A stretch of DNA of 8,370 bases from DATKCN01 sp035513175 (GCA_035513175.1 DATKCN010000062.1:1-8370); one strand, 5' to 3'; shown: positions 1-5,371, numbered from the stretch's first letter. Notes: generated from the sequence alone by a model not told the origin. Numbers and translations: made by a program.

Positions 1-13
1 ACTGTCGCCGCAT
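1..13 (-). CDS. 5' end of a minus-strand gene cut by the window edge
   Basis: The minus strand reads ATG CGG CGA CAG from base 13 to the left edge, giving Met-Arg-Arg-Gln before the sequence ends. The support is the start context: a strong Shine-Dalgarno AAGGAG at 25-20, six bases before the ATG, and a plausible extended -10 at 110-102. Only four codons are visible, so no product can be named. Two arginines right after the Met would suit a membrane or exported protein, but that is a guess. The gene is co-oriented with the Cys-rich gene ending at 270. A strong hairpin lies between them, so it probably has its own promoter. Confidence 0.55.
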
Positions 14-19
14 GGGACT

Positions 20-25
20 CTCCTT
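20..25 (-). promoter_or_regulatory. Shine-Dalgarno of the edge gene
   Basis: AAGGAG on the minus strand, six bases upstream of the ATG at 13. This near-consensus site at ideal spacing is the main evidence that a gene begins at the left edge. Confidence 0.6.
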
Positions 26-93
26 CTATCTCTCGCATCGAACGCACGTCTGAAATGCTGCGTGCCCGCCCCTCACAGCGCAACGGGCCAGAC

Positions 94-120
94 CGTGCCG
101 CATCGTATCAGAGCGGCACG
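94..120 (-). promoter_or_regulatory. Extended -10 inside an 8-bp inverted repeat (promoter/operator candidate)
   Basis: CGTGCCGC (94-101) and GCGGCACG (113-120) form a perfect 8-bp inverted repeat with an 11-base spacer. On the minus strand the spacer contains TGATACGAT (110-102), an extended -10 of the form TGnTACGAT. I find no convincing -35, which an extended -10 can do without. Transcription would start near 95 and lead into the gene at 13 with a leader of about 80 bases. A palindrome straddling a -10 is the usual layout for a repressor operator. It could also be only an RNA hairpin. The binding protein is unknown. Confidence 0.4.
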
Positions 121-163
121 TCACGCCGCTACTCAATCCGAACGAAGCGAATAGGCGCTGTCT

Positions 164-213
164 GTGCCGCGCGATGAAAACCGGGAGCCGGGCTCATGAC
201 CGCCGCGCGGCAC
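164..213. repeat. 10-bp inverted repeat sharing the GTGCCGC core
   Basis: GTGCCGCGCG (164-173) and CGCGCGGCAC (204-213) are perfect reverse complements with 30 bases between them. The interval holds a smaller hairpin, GAGC/GCTC at 185-188 and 192-195. The outer arms share the heptamer GTGCCGC with the repeat at 94-120, so the first 217 bases contain four copies of this heptamer in two inverted pairs. This could be a second operator or a secondary structure downstream of the Cys-rich gene. No gene is seen between 14 and 217. Confidence 0.4.
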
Positions 214-217
214 GCTC

Positions 218-261
218 AGACCCGGACTGACGGCGCCCGCCAGCGCCGTCAGTCCGGGTCT
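218..261 (-). terminator. Perfect 19-bp hairpin after the Cys-rich gene, no U-tract
   Basis: AGACCCGGACTGACGGCGC (218-236) and its exact reverse complement (243-261) flank a six-base loop, CCGCCA. The hairpin starts eight bases after the TAA of the minus-strand gene at 270. It is very GC-rich and should be highly stable. Neither side is followed by a T-run, so it is not a classical intrinsic terminator. It may be the U-less type common in GC-rich bacteria, or a 3'-end stabiliser. Its position and perfect pairing make a role in 3'-end formation likely. Confidence 0.6.
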
Positions 262-269
262 CCAAATCG

Positions 270-1283
270 TTAGCGGTGGCACAACCCCGTACTAGTCTTG
301 CAAGTGTATCCCGGAGGGCATGGCGTGAAAAAGTTGCAGGTGCAAACGCCATTCGAACAGACCCCACTGGGGCACATCCCACCAGACAAACACTGCACGC
401 ACTGCCCGCTGCCATTGCAGACAGTGCCGCCATTTTGGTTGCATGACGTCCCTGCGGGGAGTGGTTGGTGCACTGGCGTGCCGTTCTGGCAGGTGCTTGC
501 GGTGCACTGGTTGCCATCGTCGCCGGGGACATCGGAGTTGTCGGGGATGGACGTGACTCCGCCTGAGCCGTCACAGACATTCCGCTGGCAATCCCCAGGA
601 ATCTGCTGACTGGTGGACACTCCAAACGGGGTATTGACGACACCGCACACGCCGCTGACACACGTGCGCTGTTGGCACTCGGTGTCGCTACCGGGGCAAT
701 CCGTCGGGGCATTGCAGCCGACACACGTCCCGGTGTCGTTGCACACCGTGCCTCCGCCATCACCGCACAGCGTTCCCTCGGGTTTCGGGGTATGGGTCGG
801 GACGCCATTCTCGCAGGCATCGGTCGTGCAGCCATTGTTGTCGTCGGGAACGTCCGTGTCATCTGGGACAGACGTGACCCCGCCGGAGCCATCGCACTCG
901 TTTCGCTGGCAGTCACCAGCCGTCTGCTGCGCGGTTGGCGTTCCCGCGGCGATATTGGCGAAGCCGCACACGCCGCCAACACAGGTGCGCACCCGGCACT
1001 CGGTGTCGCTGCCTGGGCAATCGGTGGCAAAGAGACACTCGGGAGCAGGCGGGGCGGCACATTGGCGATTGGTGCATGTGCCGGAACAGCACTGCTTGCC
1101 ATTGGTGCAGTGCGATCCTTCGCCATAGCACTTGGACGGCTTGTCAGATTTGGGCGCAGCGCTGGTGTCTGACGAGCCGGCAAACAGCCCGCCTATGGCC
1201 GCGCCAACGAGTCCAAGCACACGTCGCCGGGTATGAGTGGTCGCCAGGGCCTTCGTGAGATCGTCGAAGCGCTTCCCGTCCAT
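270..1283 (-). CDS. Tat-exported Cys-rich repeat protein (knottin-like module plus two 12-Cys modules)
   Basis: A 337-residue exported protein. The N-terminus has a twin-arginine signal: T18-R-R-R21 followed by a hydrophobic stretch (about 22-36), with possible cleavage after A43. The mature part has 38 cysteines and none lie in the signal. Residues 52-75 have the spacing C-x6-C-x5-CC-x3-C-x4-C typical of cystine-knot peptides. Two tandem units follow (83-189 and 190-297) with 12 cysteines each, then a tail with eight cysteines (298-335). The repeat unit resembles Cys-rich modules I recall from myxobacterial secreted proteins. The start is ATG with GAGGAG five bases upstream (1294-1289). Function is unknown; a surface or extracellular structural, adhesive or inhibitor role is inferred. 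The neighbouring divergent gene encodes a disulfide-type oxidoreductase. The reading frame is secure; the function is not. Confidence 0.85.
   Translation of the reverse strand: MDGKRFDDLTKALATTHTRRRVLGLVGAAIGGLFAGSSDTSAAPKSDKPSKCYGEGSHCTNGKQCCSGTCTNRQCAAPPAPECLFATDCPGSDTECRVRTCVGGVCGFANIAAGTPTAQQTAGDCQRNECDGSGGVTSVPDDTDVPDDNNGCTTDACENGVPTHTPKPEGTLCGDGGGTVCNDTGTCVGCNAPTDCPGSDTECQQRTCVSGVCGVVNTPFGVSTSQQIPGDCQRNVCDGSGGVTSIPDNSDVPGDDGNQCTASTCQNGTPVHQPLPAGTSCNQNGGTVCNGSGQCVQCLSGGMCPSGVCSNGVCTCNFFTPCPPGYTCKTSTGLCHR
393..716 (-). repeat. Second 12-Cys repeat unit in the Cys-rich gene
   Basis: Codes residues 190-297. Cysteines at 190, 196, 203, 208, 213, 232, 237, 260, 265, 281, 289 and 295 match those of the upstream unit at an offset of 107, rising to 108 after one inserted residue between C237 and C260. 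Shared strings include DCPGSDTEC and CDGSGGVTS. This is an internal duplication that has diverged at the non-cysteine positions. Confidence 0.8.
717..1037 (-). repeat. First 12-Cys repeat unit in the Cys-rich gene
   Basis: Codes residues 83-189, with cysteines at 83, 89, 96, 101, 106, 125, 130, 152, 157, 173, 181 and 187. It follows the knottin-like module directly and is joined head-to-tail to the second unit without a linker. Both units carry an acidic D/P-rich loop (around VPDDTDVPDD here) that could bind a metal such as calcium; that is only an inference from composition. Confidence 0.8.
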
Positions 1284-1301
1284 ACGCTCTCCTCGCCGGA
1301 G

Positions 1302-1321
1302 GCCGGGCTCAGATACCCGGC
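1302..1321 (-). other. Hairpin in the leader of the Cys-rich gene
   Basis: GCCGGG (1302-1307) and CCCGGC (1316-1321) pair around an eight-base loop. The hairpin sits seven bases upstream of the GAGGAG ribosome binding site. It could tune translation or be incidental in GC-rich DNA. Confidence 0.3.
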
Positions 1322-1386
1322 TGACATGCCAAGGATCCGATCGGAATCGCCATCTCTTGTGTGAAGAGCAGACGCACCCTGTGCCG

Positions 1387-1413
1387 ATTATACATCTTCT
1401 GTCAATACTTGAC
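1387..1413 (-). promoter_or_regulatory. TATAAT box with adjacent 13-bp palindrome, promoter candidate for the Cys-rich gene
   Basis: The minus strand has a perfect TATAAT at 1392-1387, about 100 bases upstream of the ATG at 1283. Just upstream is the palindrome GTCAA-TAC-TTGAC (1401-1413), read GTCAAGTATTGAC on minus. It includes a perfect TTGACA at 1405-1400, but this is only seven bases from TATAAT and cannot act with it as a -35. No good -35 exists at 16-18 bases. The palindrome covers the region between a normal -35 and -10, so it could be an operator or activator site. Confidence 0.4.
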
Positions 1414-1702
1414 TTTGGATTCGCGACTCATTTCGCGGACATGGATAGCTGGCTCAGGCCGTGGCTCAACAGCGGATATCCCCTCGCCCGCTGCACGATG
1501 TACCCTTTCCGCATTGCGACACGGCCCACCCGAACAGAGCATGCTATCGTGCCAACGTCATAGGCCCTTGTCCCGCTGGGGAACGTGATGTCCGCTACCG
1601 CGCGTCGCTCACTCGAACCACTTGCCGACACCCGCGCTCGCGACCAGGATGCGCGGCGCCGTCCGACTCCGGCCATCCGCGCCGAACGATCGCTTGGCGA
1701 CT

Positions 1703-1730
1703 TTGTCACACGCTGACTTCCTGCTACCAT
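1703..1730 (+). promoter_or_regulatory. Promoter candidate for the MauE-thioredoxin fusion gene
   Basis: TTGTCA (1703-1708, five of six to consensus), a 16-base spacer, and the extended -10 TGCTACCAT (1722-1730). Transcription would start near 1737, giving a leader of about 107 bases before the GTG at 1844. That leader contains a hairpin and two direct repeats. The form TGnTAC(C/G)AT recurs upstream of two other genes in the window, which gives it modest extra support. Confidence 0.45.
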
Positions 1731-1754
1731 AGACCCCATTCGCCGTCGGTCGCG

Positions 1755-1774
1755 CCATCGTGACGCCACGATGG
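1755..1774 (+). other. Leader hairpin, perfect 8-bp stem and tetraloop
   Basis: CCATCGTG (1755-1762) and CACGATGG (1767-1774) are exact reverse complements around the four-base loop ACGC. It lies about 18 bases after the predicted transcription start and 70 bases before the GTG start. It could be an RNA structure or a DNA operator. There is no T-run, so it does not look like an intrinsic attenuator. Confidence 0.4.
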
Positions 1775-1787
1775 TCATAACGCTTTC

Positions 1788-1822
1788 ATCGATCGCGGTC
1801 CCTGCGGAATCGATCGCTGTCC
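1788..1822 (+). repeat. Two 14-bp direct repeats spaced exactly 21 bp
   Basis: ATCGATCGCGGTCC (1788-1801) and ATCGATCGCTGTCC (1809-1822) are identical at 13 of 14 positions. A 21-bp period puts both copies on the same face of the helix, as for paired regulator sites. A partial copy of the core, CGATCGCT, is at 1687-1694 just upstream of the promoter candidate. The second copy ends ten bases before the purine-rich ribosome binding site. Confidence 0.45.
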
Positions 1823-1843
1823 GTTCGCGAAAGGGGGGACGCT

Positions 1844-3391
1844 GTGGACCTCATTCTCCTTCTCGCTCGTCTTGTTCTCGCTGTCGTCTTCGCGGTGTCA
1901 GGCATCGCCAAGCTCCTCGATCGAGCCGGAACCCGGCGCGCGATGCTCGATTTCGGCGTCCCTCCCAGACTGGCGGCTGCCTTCGGCGTGGGCTTGCCGC
2001 TCGCCGAACTGGCGGTCGTTTTCGCCCTCATCCCACGGGCGTCCGCCTGGTTTGGCGCCGCGGGCGCGCTGGCGCTGCTTGCCCTGTTCTGCGTCGGAAT
2101 CGTCGTTAACCTCGCGCGCGGCAAGACGCCAGACTGTCACTGTTTCGGGCAGCTACACTCTGAACCAATCGGCTGGAGAACCCTCGCGCGCAACGGCGTT
2201 CTCGCGGCCATTGCCGGCGCCTTTCTTGGCCTCGGTTTGGACGATCCGGGTCCGAGCGCCGTGGCCTGGATCGGCGATCTTTCAACAGCCGCGGTCGCCA
2301 CGCTGGCCGCAGGAGCGATTGGCCTGGCACTGGTCGCCGTGCTTGGCTGGGTGACATTGCACCTGCTGCAGCAGAATGGCCGCATCCTCAGCCGCCTCGA
2401 ACATCTCGAAGGGCTCCTCACTCCAGGAGACGACCTTGCTCGCCCCGCGCCCGTTCAGGCATTTGTCGGCCTTCCGATCGGCACGCCGGCTCCCAGCTTC
2501 AATCTGCCCGGCATCTACGGCGAGACGATGACGCTGGATGCCCTGCGCGCCTCCGGCAAGCCGGTCATGCTCCTCTTCTCCGATCCCGGATGTGTCCCAT
2601 GCAATGCCCTGCTGCCGACGCTTGGCGCCTGGCAGCGAGCGCATGCGGACAAGCTCACCCTGGCGCTGATCAGCCGTGGAACTGCCGACTCCAACCGCCC
2701 CAAGAGCGCCGAACACGGGATCCTGACGACGCTGCTCCAAAAGGACCGTGAGGTGTCAGACGCATACAAGGCGCACGGCACGCCAAGCGCAGTGATCGTG
2801 AACGCGGACGGATCGGTCGGGAGCGCGGTTGCTGGCGGCGCCGACGCTATCGAGCAGCTAGTAAACCGCGCCGTCCGTGTCCCGCCGATCATTCCACTCC
2901 AGCCGGCGCCGGTCGGTGGCGGCCGCATGGTGGCCAACGGGAATGGCGGCAGCGCGGCCCAGCCCATCGGACAGGCAGCCCAGCCAGTAGCTCCTCGGCT
3001 TGGCCACGACGCGCACGCCCTGGCGCTCCCGGACCTCGACGGCAACGCGGTCGATCTGGCGGGCTTTCGTGGGCAGAGCATCCTCATTCTCTTCTGGAAC
3101 CCCGGCTGCGGCTTCTGCGAGCGCATGCTTCCCGACCTCCGGGCGTGGGAAGCCAATCCCCCAGCGGACGCTCCGCGACTGCTGGTCGTGTCGACCGGCT
3201 CGATCGAGGTCAACCGCGCGATGGCATTGCGCTCAACAGTGGTTCTCGATCAGGGCTTCAATGCCGGCCAGGCATTCGGCGCGACCGGGACACCCTCGGC
3301 CGTGCTGGTAGACGCCACGGGAAAGATCGCATCCCAGGTCGCCGTCGGCGCCCCCGCGGTGCTCGCTCTTGCCGGATATCAGGCTGTGTGA
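1844..3391 (+). CDS. MauE/DoxX-like membrane domain fused to two TlpA-like thioredoxin domains
   Basis: A 515-residue membrane-anchored thiol-disulfide oxidoreductase. Residues 1-172 hold about five hydrophobic segments (roughly 2-24, 43-63, 66-91, 117-132, 148-174). C98-H-C100-F-G and the following S-x-x-x-G-W-x-x-L-x-R-N are typical of MauE-like proteins. A cytoplasmic N-terminus would place CHC and both soluble domains outside. Thioredoxin domain one (about 208-345) has C250-V-P-C253 and G-T-P314 as the cis-proline. A Pro/Gly/Ala linker (346-385) leads to domain two (386-510) with C422-G-F-C425 and G-T-P484. MauE and MauD are separate proteins serving disulfide formation in methylamine dehydrogenase; no other mau genes are here, so general redox maturation is more likely. 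The start is GTG behind AAGGGGGG five bases upstream. It diverges from a 38-Cys exported protein, a possible substrate. Confidence 0.85.
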   Translation: MDLILLLARLVLAVVFAVSGIAKLLDRAGTRRAMLDFGVPPRLAAAFGVGLPLAELAVVFALIPRASAWFGAAGALALLALFCVGIVVNLARGKTPDCHCFGQLHSEPIGWRTLARNGVLAAIAGAFLGLGLDDPGPSAVAWIGDLSTAAVATLAAGAIGLALVAVLGWVTLHLLQQNGRILSRLEHLEGLLTPGDDLARPAPVQAFVGLPIGTPAPSFNLPGIYGETMTLDALRASGKPVMLLFSDPGCVPCNALLPTLGAWQRAHADKLTLALISRGTADSNRPKSAEHGILTTLLQKDREVSDAYKAHGTPSAVIVNADGSVGSAVAGGADAIEQLVNRAVRVPPIIPLQPAPVGGGRMVANGNGGSAAQPIGQAAQPVAPRLGHDAHALALPDLDGNAVDLAGFRGQSILILFWNPGCGFCERMLPDLRAWEANPPADAPRLLVVSTGSIEVNRAMALRSTVVLDQGFNAGQAFGATGTPSAVLVDATGKIASQVAVGAPAVLALAGYQAV

Positions 3392-3486
3392 CCTACGTGA
3401 CGCTGAGCGGCGGCGCTAACCCGCGCGTCCCTCCCGATAGCCGTTCCAGCGTGGTCCCGGTCCGCTGAAGCCCTGATGGCGTGCGA

Positions 3487-3499
3487 TAAACTCTGCCCA
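3487..3499 (+). promoter_or_regulatory. -10 box positioned for a leaderless transcript
   Basis: TAAACT (3487-3492, TAnnnT form) lies six bases before the ATG at 3499, so transcription would begin at or next to the start codon. There is no Shine-Dalgarno before this ATG. Both observations point to leaderless translation. A weak -35-like CTGAAG sits at 3465-3470, 16 bases upstream of the box. Confidence 0.35.
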
Positions 3500-4056
3500 T
3501 GCCAGAGAATGACAGTTACCTGCAACTGCGCGCCAACCTGCTGGATTTGAATGAGACCGCCGCTCAGCACAGCCTCTGCAAAGCGATCGCCGGCGGCTGC
3601 TGCGTCCCGAACCTGAAGATGCTCAAGGACGACCAGGAGCTCATCCTCGCGGCGGTCGAGCGGGGCGACATAGACGCTGAGACGGTGCAACGGGCCAGGC
3701 GCCGCGCCACCGACGAGCAGGTGACGCGCTGCCCGTTCCTCGGCGACCACGCAGAATGCACCATCTACGCCTACCGCCCTGCCGTCTGCATCCAGCACGG
3801 CCACGGCGGCCTGCCGAAGGACAAGGCCACCACCATGCGGGCCATCAGGACCCCCGGCAACAAGACTATCCGCGTCGCCGAGCTGGAGCAGTTCGCCTGT
3901 GACGCCTGCGCCAAATGCATCAAGCCCACCGACCGCATCCCGCTCAGCGTCGTCGGACGTTCCGTCGTCGCCCTCGTCGCCATCCAGCAGGGCGAGCGCC
4001 ACTACGGCGAGCCGCGCATGAACCAGTTCCTGATCGACAACTTCCCCGCGTCCTGA
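3499..4056 (+). CDS. YkgJ-family cysteine-cluster protein
   Basis: A 185-residue soluble protein with the YkgJ (zinc/iron-chelating) pattern: C27-x6-C34-C35 near the N-terminus, then C78-P-F-L-x5-C87-x-I-Y-x-x-R-P-x-x-C97. An additional C134-x2-C137-x2-C140 cluster sits near the C-terminus. The conserved cysteines in this family are thought to bind a metal ion, but the cellular role is poorly defined, so no reaction is assigned. No signal peptide or membrane segment is seen, so it is probably cytoplasmic. The gene begins 107 bases after the thioredoxin fusion. It lacks a Shine-Dalgarno and has its own -10-like box, so it may be transcribed separately. Its TGA is two bases from the stop codon of the convergent gene at 4059. 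Confidence 0.75.
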   Translation: MPENDSYLQLRANLLDLNETAAQHSLCKAIAGGCCVPNLKMLKDDQELILAAVERGDIDAETVQRARRRATDEQVTRCPFLGDHAECTIYAYRPAVCIQHGHGGLPKDKATTMRAIRTPGNKTIRVAELEQFACDACAKCIKPTDRIPLSVVGRSVVALVAIQQGERHYGEPRMNQFLIDNFPAS

Positions 4057-4058
4057 GA

Positions 4059-4730
4059 CTACCGCGTGGCGTGCTGCGGCGCCCCCAGCGGCGAGCGCCA
4101 TGCCCAGACGGTCGCGCCCAGCGCCCAGACCGGCAGCAGGACAATCGTCATGAAGGCGAACGCGCTCAGCGGGAGCAGGACAACGGCCGCGACGCTGAGC
4201 CAGCGGAACCAGCCCGGCCAGCCCGGAACCCGCCAGCCGGACCACACGAGCGCCGCGATGGCCAGCGCCAGCGCCCACATGGCCGGGAACATGACGAGCA
4301 CGTAGCCAAGCTGTGGCGCGAGTGAGACGGCGGGGCTTGTCAGCGGCTCATCGTCGGTCATGAGCCCGAACGTCAGCGCAACCGTCACCGTCGTCAACGC
4401 CGCCGCGCCCGCCAGCAGCAGCGTGACCGCGACGATGCCGCTGCTATGCGCGGCGTCCAGCCCCACGTCCGATCCGCCCAGCGCTCGCAGATGGCGCGTA
4501 AGCTGTTCGAGAAAGAGTAGCAGCGCCAGCCCCGCCGCGACCAGCAGCACGCCACCCGCCAGATCGCGGGCGAGGTTGGCGTCATTGGCGTAGTGCGCGA
4601 CGAAGAAGCGGTCGGGATCGGCAAAGCCCCCGAACAGCTCCCCGAGCAGCAGGAACCCAGCCACGAACAGGACGACAAACGCCAATCCGGTTCCGACGAG
4701 TCCCCGCTTCCACCGCTCCATAGCCGCCAC
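4059..4730 (-). CDS. Multi-pass membrane protein of unknown function
   Basis: A 223-residue protein with five or six hydrophobic segments (about 11-33, 56-77, 97-122, 138-163, 174-196 and 198-212). The first loop carries ADPDRFFVAHYANDANLARD, and the fourth segment is followed by the Trp-rich loop WSGWRVPGWPGW. I do not recognise the family with confidence; it resembles small hypothetical inner-membrane proteins of Actinobacteria and Chloroflexota. The start may be GTG at 4730 or ATG at 4721. Neither has a strong ribosome binding site (AGAGAG precedes the GTG), so the exact start is open. The gene is convergent with the YkgJ gene, two bases apart at the stops, with no hairpin between. It is divergent from the small membrane gene at 4949. 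Confidence 0.7.
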   Translation of the reverse strand: MAAMERWKRGLVGTGLAFVVLFVAGFLLLGELFGGFADPDRFFVAHYANDANLARDLAGGVLLVAAGLALLLFLEQLTRHLRALGGSDVGLDAAHSSGIVAVTLLLAGAAALTTVTVALTFGLMTDDEPLTSPAVSLAPQLGYVLVMFPAMWALALAIAALVWSGWRVPGWPGWFRWLSVAAVVLLPLSAFAFMTIVLLPVWALGATVWAWRSPLGAPQHATR

Positions 4731-4734
4731 TCTC

Positions 4735-4835
4735 TATCACAACGTGACCAGCATGCGCGCCACGCGCGCGAAATGATCACGCGCGTGGAGACGTAATCGC
4801 TACTTGTATCACGAATATCACAACTCTTGTAGAAT
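4735..4835. promoter_or_regulatory. Intergenic repeats (3 x TATCAC), a palindrome and a -10-like box
   Basis: TATCAC occurs at 4735-4740, 4807-4812 and 4816-4821. The first and third extend to TATCACAAC, and the last two are nine bases apart. CACGCGCGTG (4778-4787) is a perfect 10-bp palindrome. TAGAAT (4830-4835) is a possible plus-strand -10 without a good -35. Repeats in a short gap between divergent genes could be sites for a regulator acting on both. Each element alone is weak evidence. Confidence 0.3.
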
Positions 4836-4948
4836 TCATGCTCAGATGCCTGAGATCTCTCGCCGCATCGCTCACGCGGACGCCGCCGCGTAGGGCTTCC
4901 GGCCGCCGCCACTGTGTTCGGCGAAAGACGCGAAAGGTAGCTTTGCAC

Positions 4949-5371
4949 ATGGCAGCGCCCGATTCATCGTCACCGTCATCGACCTGGCAACAGCGCTTAC
5001 CGCGCTTCGTCGCGTTGGCAGTCGGGGGCATTCTCGTTGCACTCGGCCTGTGGGCCATAGTTGACCCGCGCTCGTTCTTTGACGCAGTTGTCACATTCGA
5101 GCCCTATAACCAGCACTTTCTGCAGGACATCGGGGCCTTCCAGGTTGGCCTTGGCGCGGTACTGTTGCTGGCAACCATGAAGGCGACTACCGATGGCCTG
5201 GCTATCGCGCTGCTTGGAGTCGGCATCGGACTGACATTTCATGCTCTCTCGCACATGATCGGGCACGACCTCGGCGGTACGCCTGAGGTCGGCATTCCCG
5301 TGTTCACGGCGCTGGCCGGGCTGCTGCTCGGGGCCGGCGCCGTTCGCTGGCGGCACGTGAGTGGCTCTTGA
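4949..5371 (+). CDS. Small four-helix integral membrane protein
   Basis: A 140-residue protein with four hydrophobic segments (about 19-37, 60-77, 82-102, 114-133). The loop Y53-N-Q-H-F-L-Q-D-I-G-A-F-Q and the His-rich H98-x3-H102-x3-H106-D stretch look like family signatures. I recall similar hypothetical proteins in Actinobacteria and Chloroflexota but cannot name a function. The spaced histidines could bind a metal or haem; this is speculation. The frame is open from an ATG at 4838. I prefer the ATG at 4949 because the intervening 37 residues are Arg-rich and unlike a membrane leader, 4838 is only two bases from a -10-like TAGAAT, and AAAGG (4933-4937) precedes 4949 by 11 bases. It diverges from the membrane gene at 4730. 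Confidence 0.7.
   Translation: MAAPDSSSPSSTWQQRLPRFVALAVGGILVALGLWAIVDPRSFFDAVVTFEPYNQHFLQDIGAFQVGLGAVLLLATMKATTDGLAIALLGVGIGLTFHALSHMIGHDLGGTPEVGIPVFTALAGLLLGAGAVRWRHVSGS

Larger units (their letters stand above)
1284..1843. other. 560-bp divergent intergenic region without a credible gene
   Basis: This stretch lies between the divergent starts at 1283 and 1844. Open frames in it, such as 1428-1778 on minus and 1461-1763 on plus, are rich in Arg, Ser and Pro, lack a ribosome binding site and show no recognisable domain, so I treat them as chance. It holds a minus-strand promoter candidate with a palindrome near 1387-1413, a leader hairpin at 1302-1321, a plus-strand promoter candidate at 1703-1730, a hairpin at 1755-1774 and paired direct repeats at 1788-1822. 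I see nothing definite between about 1420 and 1680. It is long for an intergenic gap, so a small RNA is possible. Confidence 0.6.

Noticed and set aside
393..1037. CRISPR-like or mobile repeat
   Set aside because: The periodicity is in coding sequence, about 322 bp long and diverged, and is explained by protein module duplication.
194..1183. Long open frame on the minus strand in another frame of the Cys-rich gene, and plus-strand frames at 298-609, 613-1128 and 672-1172
   Set aside because: They are Pro/Arg/Ala/Ser-rich shadows of the gene at 270-1283, which has a Tat signal, regular cysteine spacing and a proper ribosome binding site.
1387..1405. TTGACA and TATAAT read as a sigma-70 promoter
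   Set aside because: The hexamers are perfect but only seven bases apart, far from the 16-18 required.
1428..1778. Possible genes in the 560-bp intergenic region (minus 1428-1778, plus 1461-1763)
   Set aside because: Low-complexity Arg/Ser composition, no ribosome binding site and no recognisable domain; they overlap each other.
1844..3391. A methylamine utilisation locus
   Set aside because: MauE and thioredoxin-like domains are present, but no methylamine dehydrogenase subunits or other mau genes are visible. The domains also occur in general redox proteins.
3379..4278. Minus-strand frame of 299 residues opposite the YkgJ gene
   Set aside because: It overlaps two better-supported genes and has the Gly/Ala/Asp/Arg-rich composition of an antisense shadow.
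4838..4948. N-terminal extension of the small membrane protein from ATG 4838
   Set aside because: Arg-rich, no ribosome binding site, and too close to the -10-like TAGAAT; the start at 4949 fits better.
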